A program made the translations under genes and the position numbers. From Asterias amurensis (taxonomy: Eukaryota; Echinodermata; Asteroidea; Forcipulatida; Asteriidae): a stretch of DNA of 64,000 nt. The notes under the pieces were generated by a model. It saw only the letters and a list, made by a program, of their open reading frames with translations, was not told where the DNA came from and ran no database searches. This document shows positions 26,000 through 37,185 of this stretch, in pieces (the stretch's first letter is position 1; each line of letters starts with the position of its first letter). The stretch covers positions 13,640,494-13,704,493 of the forward strand of contig NC_092661.1 of assembly GCF_032118995.1 (NCBI RefSeq), written 5' to 3'.

Positions 26000-26927
26000 C
26001 AACAGCGTAAGACTATAAGAGTGCCATACCTAACTCTAAGCTAATGAGAGGTGTAATGGCAAATGTTTTAATGTCCCCGAGGAATTCGAGGGGATATACC
26101 TCAATGTAAGTGGATGAGAGTTGAAAGTCTCTCACGTTTTATTACCCTCTTACTTTTCTTTATGGATTAGAGTACTATACCTCACTCTTATAGTTGATGA
26201 GAATTGGCAAAAATGTGCTATCATCCTTACGAGGTATTCAACTGCTGTAACAGCACAGTATTATGTTGATGAGTGACGAAGTGTCTGATGTTCGGTCATC
26301 CTGAGAAGTCTTTAAAGGGATAGATTGCTGGACCTCAATCTATGGTGATGTCAGGTAAAGTGGCAAGTGTTTCATCATCATCATCCTCCAACGTCTTTTG
26401 AGGGGTTCGAGTGCTATATAAACCTCACTCCAAGGTGATGAGAGTTTAAGCGCCTGATGTTCTTTCATTTTGAGATGTCTCTAAAGAGTTAGAGTGCTGT
26501 ACTTCTCTCTCAGATGACTCAATGTCAAGTAGCCAGTGTTTTATCATCCTCTGGTCACTCTGGTGTCTTTCAAGGGGTTTAAGTGCTATATACCTCACTC
26601 TAAGTTGACGAGAGTTAAAGTGCCTGATGCTCTATTACTTTAAGGGGTTAGAGTGCCATACCCCACTCTAAGATGATTCAAGGTCAAGCAGCAAGTGTTT
26701 TATCAACCTCTGGTGTCTTTCAAGGGCCTCAAGTACTAAGGCTTGAGCTTCCACATGGCGCTCGACTTGATGAAGTACTATACTTACTGCAAGTTGATGA
26801 GAGGCAAAGTGTCTTGAGGTTCTAATATTTCCAGATGTCTCTAAAGGGTTAGAGTGCTATTCCTAAGTCTTAGATGAGTGTCTTAATATTCTCTGGTGTC
26901 TTTCGACGGGTTCGGGTGCTATATACC
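26000..26927 (-). repeat. Degenerate minisatellite forming the 3' UTR of the DUF21 gene
   Basis: About nine to ten diverged copies, 70-110 bases apart, of a unit whose plus-strand core is GTTAGAGTGCTATACCTCAC followed by TCTAAGTTGATGAGAG. Landmarks lie near 26165, 26310, 26405, 26488, 26575, 26645, 26722, 26849 and 26909. The unit that reads into the gene contains the stop codon itself. A minus-strand AATAAA at 26138-26143 would place nearly the whole array in the 3' UTR. Confidence 0.7.
26138..26143 (-). terminator. Candidate poly(A) signal of the DUF21 gene
   Basis: Minus-strand AATAAA about 785 bases beyond the stop, at the far side of the minisatellite. Confidence 0.3.
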
Positions 26928-29900
26928 TCACTCTAAGTTAATGAGAGGTGAGGTGTCTGAGGTTCTAGTATCTACCTCGGATTTAGAATTGACAGACCCA
27001 TATTGACTTCCTGGCTGACTGTTAATCTCTCCTACGGTGAATATCGGTCCACTTCTAACCCGTGGGCTTCTTGTGGGCTCCTGGGATGGGGATCTTTTGC
27101 GAGTTACCTTTAAAGGAAAAAAAGAAAGATGTATACAATAATTTAATCAGAAAGAGAACAGGACCCAATTTCATGGCTCTGCTTACCCCTGAATACTGCG
27201 CTTACGATCACGATTCCCCGCTTAAGTGCAAGCGCCGAATTTCTGCGCTAGCCTTGTAAGCATCTGTCATTCACAACCATGTGTGGAAGAGACTGAACTA
27301 TAAAATAGTATGCAGGTTAAAGGGCACTATTTGTAATTACTCAAAAATATTATTAGCCTAAAACCTTATTTGGTAACTAGTAATGGGCAGCTGCTGATAG
27401 TATAAAACATTGTGAGAAACGGCTACCTCTTAAATAAAGTAGTTTGCGAGAAAGAAGTAATGTTTCACGAATTTGATTGCGAGACCTCAGATTTAGAATT
27501 TGAGGTCTCGAAATCAAGCATCTGAAAGCACCGTACAACTTTGTGTGACAAGGGTGTTTTTTCGTTCATTATTATCTCACAACTTCGATGACCGATTGAG
27601 CTCAAATTTTCACAGGTTTGGTGTTTTATGCATTTATGTTGAGATACAGCAAGTGAGAAGACTGGTCTTTGACAATATTACCAATAGTGTCCAGTGTCTT
27701 TAAGCACAACAAAAAAGCAGAACAAGTTAAACTGTCAAACGGAAACAATCTACCTACCCCTGTTTCTATCTGTCCTAAGCCTTGATGGACAGACAGTTGG
27801 CGAGCCAACTTTGCCCGAGCTACTCGCACTCGGCGGTGAACATCTACGAACTCGTCTGTCTCATCCACAATCTCTTCTTGGAGGAGCTCCTCTATGATGT
27901 CTTCTAGAGTGATGATGCCAATTATCCCCTGCAGAGAAACAATCAGTATTAAAGGAAACTTTCAGTTAATAATAATAACCTGGCATTTATAGAGTGCTTG
28001 TTGAAGAGGTTCAAAAGTACTAGGATGAAGAAAAAAAATGAAGAAACAAAATTGCCCAAAATAAAAATTATTTTCAAATATGCTTTCATCTCTATCATCT
28101 ATTTCCACTCGACTGTTTTTGTTACACCTGTATAACTGTTTATGTTTGTAGTGTTGTCATTTTAGCCTTTGAGAAAGACTCAGCTACGGTAAAAAAAACT
28201 TGCAATTATACCATACATTTAGGTCATTTTGGTTGGTAAGCAGTTTGCAACAGAGATACTATTTTTCAAATATTAGACTAACAACTAACATTTTTTTCAT
28301 GCATGACTTCAAAAATCCCTTTTTAGTTTAGCATGGGTGGGTGTAATTTATGGGCCATTGCAGTCATTGGGTTTTCCCATTCATCAGATAGGCCCAGAAA
28401 CTGAGTTACACAATGATTCTCAAGAGCCACTGAAATATGAAATATTTCCTGCTGATGTGTACTGACAATGCAGTAAGACATAGAGCAATACAAATAAATT
28501 GTGTGAATGTGTGTTTTGAACCCCCCTACATGCATTATGTTTACAATCATTATGTAATACACATAAACAACAAACAAAAACAATACATTGTAAACCATGC
28601 CTGATATGTGACATACATGTAGGATGCCCCTTTGCCCCCCCCCCCTAATGTTCATGATCCCATACTTTAACACATTCATTTCCTATTGTACAGAAGTACC
28701 CCCCCCCCCTCCATCCCTACCCAATACCCTGGGATGAATTCCTAAGACACCCAGAACACAATGAAGGCACAATAGGGAAGGGAGGGGGGGGGGGGTCGGA
28801 TTACACAATACATGTACCAACAAAACATGAAGCACCTATAGGTACTATGTAGATTGGGTAGAATGAATGCAGAAAAGCATTATATAAAAAAAATTGTGAA
28901 AGGATCTTTCAGTTTCTTTACCCTTAAGAAAGCATTACATACATGAACAATTGCTCATAGGGAAATCCCTATCATATTGTTTGGTGTTTAGGTTGTACTT
29001 TCGGTTTGAATCAGTGCCATTTGCCTTTAAAGGCAAAGTATACCCTTAATTTTTGGAACAGTTTGATTGTTTCAATCCTATATTGAAGATGAAGATGTAT
29101 ACAACAAAATATACCGTACATATTTTCCCAAATGGATGAGAAACATCTTAAAGGTTTTATACACGATTGGTAGAGCTGACAAAATGGTCACAGACACTGC
29201 CATGTTTTTAGTGATCAACCATTTCTACGTGAAATAAAAAGACTGCTGAAATATGGTCTGAATCCATTTTGTGAGTTGGGAGAGAATAGTGAAACACCAT
29301 ATACAAATTCAGCATTTAGACTCATTGTCCTTTAGTTTGGTTGTAACATCCGAGGAAAAAAACCAAAAATAAATAAAAAAAGGTCCAGTTTTCTTGAAGT
29401 ATGACTTCTTGAATATGACTTTTTTCAAAAGGAAATTATTTCACACATGAAATGTTCTAGAATGAAATTTATAATCAGTAAGCTTTCAGAGTAAAATTGA
29501 ACAATGACGTTTTTTTTTATCCTTATCAATACCTTAGACTCTTTAGACATGAATAGCACCATTATTCAAGTGCATTTAGTCTAGCTATTTTGCAATACTC
29601 AGGACTTTCCCCGTGAGAAATATGTGATGTCACATTTTGTTTACTATTTTATCTTTATGTATTTTTTTTATGAGAAAGTACCTCGGAGCTCAGAGTGAAC
29701 TGCAATAATTTCACTAGCCTCCTCATTGTCAAGACATTTGCAGCCAAGGGAAGGCAGAACACAACAGATTGCCGTTGACATTGCTTAAAAATCCCTCCTA
29801 CCTTCCGCAGTTTTGCCATTGAGTAAATAATTAAACCAGTCAACAGCAGGGTTTGTCTGTACTGTGATGCAATGGTCTGCAGATGTTTTTTCATCAGATG

Positions 29901-32900
29901 ATGTTACATTGAAGGCTGATTATAATGTGGATCTATCAAACATTCTTCAAACTAGTTGGATTATATTGACTGTTTATATTTCATGACAGCATTGGTACCT
30001 AAATGTACAGTGACAAACAAGCAGCTCAGCAGAACAAGAGATTTTAACCGATTAAGTACTGACTAGCATTCAAAGAAGATTCAACAAGACGATTGAAATA
30101 TCTGTACTTGCCCTGCCTTGTGTCGACACAGCACTGTCAACATCTTCTCCGTCTGGTGAACTCTGACCCGAGGGGTCCATCATTGACGAGGACACCGCGG
30201 CCATGTGACACTTGCCAGTCTGCATCTCATTGAGTAGATCGTAGAGGGGCATACGGCTGGGCACAGCAGGAAGGCTACGGCCATGCTTCTTGAAGATCTC
30301 CTCCACGGTGAGCGTGATGTTTGGGTCCAGCTGGAGTAGCGTCTTGACTAGTAGGATACCGACAATGTTGTCTCTCTCGCCGTCGTAAACCGGTAAGCGG
30401 GAGTACGGACCTTTCACTAAAACCTGCGAGGAAATCAAGTTTGTTAGTCTTAGTCTTAGTGGGGTGTCGTCGCCGAGTGGATAAGAGCACCGAACTCAAG
30501 CTCCCATACTTCTGTTCAGCAGAGTGCGGGTTCTCATCACGGTCGTGACACTTGTGTCCCTGAGCAAGACAATTAACTATAATTGCTTCTCTCCACCCAA
30601 GGGTAAATGGGTACCTGTGAGGGCAGAGATGGTTCTTGTGATTGGTTTAGCCGAGTAGTGCATATATTGCGCACAGGCTGTATACTCCCCATGGAGCTGT
30701 GATGGTTTAAGAAATGATTTAAGGGCCAGTGACCAGGGGTAAATAATGTCGGAAGCGCTTCGAGACAGATGTGAAAAGCGCTATATAAAAACGGGTTATT
30801 ATTATTATTATTAGTTGGTGAATCCCAGGGGTCGATAGTTATAACTAAGGACTAGTCCTAGAGATAATAAAAATGTAAGGCTAGTCCTAACTTAGAAAGA
30901 GTAACTCGTCCTAACTCGAGGTAAGATTAGTCCAAATTCTTTTTGAAATCCACCCCTGGAGCCGTTTATTTTCCCATTCGTCTATCAGGTAAATTGAACA
31001 CTGTGAACGTCACCTTGAGAGTTGAAGTTTTAACGAAAAACACTCAAAGCAGTTAACATTTGTATACTTACATAGGCCTTGAATTTGGTCTAAAAGGGGC
31101 ACAGCAAATTCTCTCTGGTAAAGGGGCACTTCGTTAAGGAAATAATGTCTACTTTTATTTGACTTTGCAAAGGGCACCACAACAAAAGCACAGGGCACCA
31201 CGGGTGAACTGGGTGACTCCGAGGACTGCTATCCTCTTACTTACTCTTTGTATACAGTCGGCATCCATCTTGCTTTTGATGTCCAACATGAAAACGCTCT
31301 CCAGTGGCATATGCGCATCCTCAACAACCTTGTTGCGCATGCTGAGGGCGCCCTGTATAATCAGTACTTCGTCCAATGTCAATGGTTCTTCGTTTTGGTC
31401 TTGTTTCTCTTGGTGTATACTTACTAAAGCTCCAAGCTCTGTAAATCCAATCAATCAATCAATCAGAAGGAATTTACATCTTGATACACTTGTTTGAATA
31501 GGAAACATTTGAGGAGTTTCTTGAAAACATGATTAGTGTTAGCAAGCATCCTTGAAGTGGTTAGGGAGAGTGTTCCATTCCTTTGGTCCAAAACAGGAGA
31601 GTGAGCGGTCTGCAAGTGACACAGCATGGGTTCTGGTCACGATAAACTGATGGGAAGATGTGGATGATCTAAGCTGTCTGCGTTGTGGTTGTAAAGACAT
31701 CAATAGCTTTGTTATTGTTTTTATTTGTTTGTGAGAGATTACCTAACGTCACAAGGCCCGACAGCCACTTTAAGGCGAGGACTACACTTATAACTGATTT
31801 GGGCTGTGGACCCAAATCAACTGCCAACAAGGGCATGTTGCTCCAATGGGAGCCTGGCTGGTGGGGCAGAATGCATTCCCTTCCCAACTTTTTGTTGAAG
31901 GATGGAATAGTTTAGTCATCATTTGAAACTACAGTAGATGATTCATGTATTGAATGGTCAGACAGTAGGAGGGTTGACTGTGTACTGTGTGGATGTGTTT
32001 CCTTCAAAACAGCAGTAACTTAAATGGTCAGACAGTGGGAGGGTTAAAAAACTTTACTTTCAGACTAGGTTTGATAAGGTTGCTTTAAATTTAATTAAAC
32101 AAAATAAAATAATTTTGTTTTTCGTTCCTTATGAACAATGAAGCTCACCTGCTCTTCTGAAGAACGTTCCACTTTCTTTTCCGAGGAGACAATCTAAGAC
32201 TTTGGAGATTGGCCAAGCCACTGGGAAGAAAAGAACCATCAGCAGGATCACCAATCTATTTATAATATACACAAACAGTAAAACACTTAGACAGAGTACA
32301 GTATAATGTGTATTATTTACACAGGCAGTCAGCAGCCCCTATGGTTTGTGCATGATCCAGTTAAGTCCACTGCTTGGAAAGGAATTACATGGAGATAACA
32401 GGTGTTAGTTGTCAGATGAAAAGGGATGTGTTATTCTAGCCTAGTTCTTTAATGGAGCTCCCAGATAGGGAAAACCTTAGGACTTACGGTGATAACGTGG
32501 CACCAATTGCGAGTCCATAGCGGGTGCAAATTGCCTGAGGGAACACTCTGTATAAGAAGGAAAAAATGAAATAATGAACAACATTATTGTACATTAGATA
32601 GGTCTTTCATTTTGTTTTCTGACAACCTTTTTGTATGGGCAGCCTTGAAAATCACAAATTTTACAACTCAGTTGGCACAACGTTGCCCTCGTGTGTTTAT
32701 ATTAAGTCAGTCGATTTGGTTCTCTATGGTCTTGGTTAGTTTATTACCTACATCAGATACATGTACCCAAATGTGGGCACTGGTAAGATTTACCCATTGG
32801 AATTATTACCTATGGTCTCGATTAAAATATTAATCCAAACACGGCTTCAAAACACGTCTAACCAATAAATCAACCCTGCATTATTAACAAACCTGTTGTT

Positions 32901-35900
32901 AGATTTTCTAATTTTACTAAGATCCTCCCCCCTCAACCAAAAGACAACCACACCCCCTTGTAACATGCATTGCACAATGCAAGTTAAATACAATCTACTT
33001 AATTGGCATATTTTTTTTATTTTTTTTTTACAGGTTAAAGATTTAAACTTTTGAAGATTTCCTACAAAACAAAGCAAATGCATATCAAAGGTAATTTGAA
33101 ACAATTTCTCATTTTGTCAACATTACAACCCAAATATTTTGTTTGCATTTTTTGTAGAAAAACAAGTTAATAGTTTAAACAATGTTAGCCCAGATTTTTA
33201 CTTAAAATATTTTGGGCAAAGACATTCTACATTTACTATGTTTGGGCAAGGCCATTGCATTTTGCAAAGGGCGCTTTCCTTGGAAAATCTTTTTATGTAA
33301 GAATATGGAAGCACAAAGTCCAAGACCAAGATCATGTCCAAGACCAGGGCCAAGAGAGGCTGTTGGGCTCTTGAGCCTCGGAGTAGATCCTTGTCACGCC
33401 TTGTCTTGGTGGATACTGCACCAACACCCGTTCTTAGGGGTCACCCGGTCAGGGTTGGTTGTGTGCATGGAATTGCCAACCACGCCAGAAACACACCAGG
33501 GTGAACCCGTTTTCTTTTAAAATGATAAAGTGTAACTGGGTTCTTTTCAGAACCACCCCAACTCATTAAGAGATTATCATTACATGGTGTTACCGCAAAC
33601 CCTTCTATATTGTAACTGGATTGTTTTGCATGCATTAGACAACACATACATTTACATGTAGGCTATATGTGGCTTTACATAAGTGGTTAAGTGTCTTGCT
33701 TAAAGACAGTGGACACTATTGGTAATTGTCAAAGACCAGCCTTCTCACTTGATGTATCTCAACATATGCATTAAATAACAAACCTGTGAAAATTTGAGCA
33801 CGATTGGTTGTTGGAGTTGCGAGATAACTATGAAAGAAAAAAACACCCTTGTCGCACGGAGTTGTGTGCTTTCAGATGCTTGATTTCGAGACCTCAAATT
33901 CTAAACTTGAGGTCTCGAAATCAAATTCGTGGAAAATTACTTCTTTCTTGAAAACTACGTAATTTCAGAGGGAGCTGTTTCTCAAAATGTTGTATACTAT
34001 CAACCTCTCCCCATTACTCGTTACCAAATGAGGTTTTATGCTGATAATTATTTTGAGTAATTACCAATAGTGTCCACTGCCTTTAAGAACACGTTTCAAG
34101 ACCAGGACTCAAACCCACACTCTGCTGTTCAGAACACCAGAGCTTGAGTCCAGTGTTCTTGACCACTCGACCCCAACACACCACTGGCTTAAAACAATGT
34201 ACCATTGTGTCTACCATTCAGTTTTAATACTCACTCCCCAAAAAGCAGCACAGCAGTGACAGAAACACTAATGGCAATGATAGGGTCAGTCACCCGATCC
34301 AAAAAGATGGGCATAGATTCCACGGCCGCTGCGTTGGCAAGTAGCAGCGTGACCAGCAACAGGTGGTGTCGGGACACGATCGGCGTGATGCGCTTGGCGT
34401 ACTTTTGCTCCTGTGGTTTACCGCCCTCGGCCAGGACGCGTAGACTCAGGATGTCTAAGGACAGGAGACCCATGGTCAGACCAGACATCAGCCCTTGAGG
34501 GAAAAAGAACAATGGTTATAAGAGTAGTATGAAACTTCATCATGGGGAAGCATCTGTTTTTTCTCCGGTTCCAATTGATGTAACCCAAACTAAGGCTAGA
34601 ATGTTAACAGACAAGGCCCTTATTTTATTAAAGGCAGTGGACACTTATTACTCAAAATAATGATCAGCATAAAACCTCACTTGGTAACGAGTAATGGGTA
34701 GAGGTTGATAGTATAAAACATTGTGAGAAACGGCTCCCTCTGAAGTGACATAGTTTTCGAAAAATAAGTAATTTTCCACGAATTTGATTTCGAGACCTCA
34801 AGTTTAGAATTTGAGGTATCGAAATCAAGCATCTAAACGCACACAAATTTGTGTGACAAGGGTGTTTTTTTCTTTTATAGTTATCTCGCAACTCCGACGA
34901 CCAATCAAGCTCAAATCTTCACAGGTTTGTTATTTTGCATATGTTGAGATACATCAAGTGAGAAGACTGGTCTTTGACAATTACCAATAGTGTCCACTGT
35001 ATTTAACTCATAATGAAAATCAGTAGTCATGATTGATATGGGAGACAGGGGACAAGAAAGAATAGGGCGACTGCCAACACTGATTGTACATGTAGCTCAG
35101 TTTGTAGAGCACCAATACTTTAATCCGGAGGTGGCAGGTTCAAACCTCGCTCTTACCCCCGATGAGTCACTTTTCCTTGTGTTTACTACATTTACCTGAT
35201 AAAAGAGTTTTGAATGTGTACTCTTTGGGCTGCGGACTCCGATTAGGCGGGTGGTGACTATGCCAAAGTAAAAGCCGTTAAACAATTTAAAAATTGTGTG
35301 GTGCTGAAAACATTCTAACAGCTACAAATTCATTGTGATGCACTACTCCAAACTTCCAATGGGTCATTTTTGCGCGATGTTGACCAACATTCTTCAATTT
35401 TATCAGTATTATTCTATAAAGAAATTGCGCGTGTTTTTTTTCAAGTTGGCACAAAATATTTACCAGCAAATAGAACCAGAGCACAATATGTTCCGATGTA
35501 GATCCAGAACAATTGGTCGTGAATAGTGAGTGGGGCCTCTGGCTCTTTGAATGTTGTGCCATTGCATATGATGGTCTCTGGGTCCACCAACGTGCAGTTA
35601 ATGAAGTCTCCTTCAAACATGATATCTCTGTCTGGCTCTGCGAAAAACAATACATTTGTGGTGTAAGAAGCTTTCTATGTGAAAAAAGATGAGAATTGCC
35701 TATATGAAACAGTAAACTTGCGAATACATTAAAGGCCAAGTCACACTGCAACGTTAACGAAAACAATAACGATCACGATGCAAAGAGAGCGCATTCTAAT
35801 GGTTGAAATGCTCCACGCAGAAAAGGCCCACGCTCACTCATTCAACCAATCGATATAATCGAGGGTGTGAATTGTAAGCATTCTCATTATCTGTGTGACC

Positions 35901-36544
35901 GAAACGCTAGGATTGATCCTATCTGGAGTGGGACGAGTAACTCCTCCTAACTTGGTTTGCATGCTACAGTGCAGGGTTGGGACCCGCCCTACTAGTACAT
36001 GTAGCCTACATTGTAGGCCCTAAGAATAATCTTAAGTTAGGTGAAAACGACCGCTTGCCTTTATTATAATTATAGATTTATGTAAGCTAGTTATGTTAGG
36101 AATGATGTTTAAAACACATTTTTTACAAGTGACAATAAAACATTAATTATTAGGCGCATAGAGGAATCTTTTATTCATAATGCGCCTTATAAATGCTGTT
36201 TATAAGGCTCACTATAAATAATATTAGAAAAAGAATCATACTCGACAAATTTCCCCTTTATTTTTTTATGTTAATTGTTTTCAGTTAAATTTAATGTTCC
36301 GGATTCCTATCAATCAAACAACAAACGAAGTCAAAATTTGTGGCTGAAGTATGAATACTAAAATAGAATGGATCCTGTATATGACCATGGAGGTTGACCG
36401 AGTGAAAAAGTGGTGGCAGGCATGGCAGGATCTGGATATGGAAATCTTTCCAAAAAGTGAAAAGTAACTTTTGTCATAGTTATTACCTGGGGGAAGGTTA
36501 TTACGTACGTGATTATTTGTAATAGTATGCAAAGCGATCCGGAA
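26928..36544 (-). CDS. DUF21 and CBS-domain membrane protein (CNNM/Mam3-like putative metal transporter)
   Basis: Exons read from the right: 36487-36544 (tentative), 35464-35637, 34235-34493, 32488-32547, 32149-32255, 31245-31438, 30112-30423, 27758-27928 and 26928-27107. All eight junctions are in phase. Seen in order: an extracellular stretch with sequons NCT and NGT; a membrane helix; the DUF21 core ([49 protein letters not shown]); [13 protein letters not shown]; paired CBS motifs ([18 protein letters not shown], then [16 protein letters not shown]); [16 protein letters not shown]; and a short polar tail ending SPLINLE. Known: CNNM and Mam3 proteins are membrane proteins linked to Mg or other divalent-metal export, with cytosolic CBS pairs. 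Its DUF21 core looks closer to the plant/yeast-like branch than to vertebrate CNNM1-4. The 30112 junction uses a GC donor (AGG|GCAAGT). The N-terminus is unresolved: ATG 36560-36562 in the tentative exon, or further exons near 39 kb. Confidence 0.9.
27317..27703. mobile_element. TTAA-bounded MITE, family A, copy 6 (DUF21-gene intron)
   Basis: TTAAAGGGCACTATTTGTAA to GTGTCCAGTGTCTTTAA. It lies in the last intron of the DUF21 gene, 54 bases from the donor at 27757. Confidence 0.75.
29027..29120. repeat. TTAA-ended dispersed element, family I, partial
   Basis: TTAAAGGCAAAGTATACCCT with the following ~80 bases recurs inverted at 59340-59458. Confidence 0.5.
30461..30813 (+). repeat. tRNA-derived SINE, near full length
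   Basis: tRNA-like head (GTCGCCGAGTGGATAAGAGC, then GGGTTCTCATCACGG), body with GACACTTGTGTCCCTGAGCA, 3' part AAGCGCTATATAAAAACGGG, and an (ATT)n tail. It lies antisense in a DUF21-gene intron, 37 bases upstream of the acceptor of exon 30112-30423. Confidence 0.75.
30825..30960. repeat. Family F element, partial
   Basis: Shares TAACTTAGAAAGAGTAACTC and GTCCTAACTCGAGGTAAGAT with the element at 4093. Lies in a DUF21-gene intron. Confidence 0.5.
31455..31920 (+). repeat. Probable dispersed repeat in a DUF21-gene intron
   Basis: (TCAA)n start, then text such as GAGAGTGTTCCATTCCTTTG and GGACCAAATCAACTGCC-like stretches. It has no exon signals for the host gene. The class is not recognised. Confidence 0.25.
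33700..34086. mobile_element. TTAA-bounded MITE, family A, copy 7 (DUF21-gene intron)
   Basis: TTAAAGACAGTGGACACT to GTGTCCACTGCCTTTAA. It contains the internal palindrome TTCGAGACCTCAAATTCTAA followed by its complement. Confidence 0.8.
34628..35006. mobile_element. TTAA-bounded MITE, family A, copy 8 (DUF21-gene intron)
   Basis: TTAAAGGCAGTGGACACT to GTGTCCACTGTATTTAA, opposite in orientation to copy 7. The two flank DUF21-gene exon 34235-34493. Confidence 0.8.
35084..35154 (+). tRNA. Degenerate tRNA-like sequence
   Basis: TGTAGCTCAGTTTGTAGAGC plus TAATCCGGAGG and GCAGGTTCAAACCTCGC. It has D-arm and T-arm likeness to the sequence at 47534, but the acceptor stem does not pair. Probably a pseudogene or SINE head. 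Confidence 0.3.
35890..36048. repeat. Family F element, partial
   Basis: Contains GGGACGAGTAACTCCTCCTA and ATAATCTTAAGTTAGGTGAA, both family F signatures. Confidence 0.45.
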
Positions 36545-36897
36545 CTGGTAGTGGTCGTACATGATAGTGATCCGGATTTGGTTATCAACAAAGTTGATTA
36601 TAAATTAACAACCTGATTGTGATTGTCACTGATTGTGATGCTGAACATGATCGAGTCGAGATGGGTGTTTTTGTAAACTATCAAATTCAGAAATGGTAAA
36701 AACAAAAATACTTACGTGTTTAGTGTTAGGTAACTAAATGTTTCAACCAAATCGACGAGTTTTCCTTGTCTTAGCCTTTTTAATTTTACTTTATATAGAT
36801 AGGCAAGCCAAGGAAGTTGTGTACCTCTGATATCTGGCAGGGTGTAAATGAGGAAGCGCGCCCTCACTTGGCGTAAAACTTTGCGAAAAAAAAATAA

Positions 36898-36944
36898 TGC
36901 AGGCTTTTGGCGGTGGGGCCCGCCCCCACCGCCAAAAGCCTGCA
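36898..36944. repeat. Perfect 21-bp-arm GC-rich palindrome
   Basis: Arms 36898-36918 (TGCAGGCTTTTGGCGGTGGG plus G) and 36924-36944 pair perfectly around the five bases CCCGC. It lies 241 bases from the tentative start codon at 37186. Confidence 0.95.
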
Positions 36945-37185
36945 TGGGGTTGGCGGGCACCAACGAAAGCTGGTAAAGGGACTTACCCAGTTGCGACATC
37001 AAAATTTCGAAATCATTTCGTCGTAACTGGGTGTTTTTTGTTTTGTTTCGTTTCAAACAACACTCAGTTTTGGGTAACGGTGTAGAGGCAATACAGCATC
37101 TACAGACGTAGAAACAGTGGCACGGTCCTCAAAACAGACCAGATACATCATGATTGGTGAGTTTTTTGTGAGAGATGTGGACTAG

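Noticed and set aside
36712-37056. Minus-strand chain with donor at about 36986 and open frame into MSQL…
   Set aside because: The frames can be joined, but the product resembles no DUF21/CNNM N-terminus and reaches a stop within about 60 residues. It may be untranslated 5' sequence.
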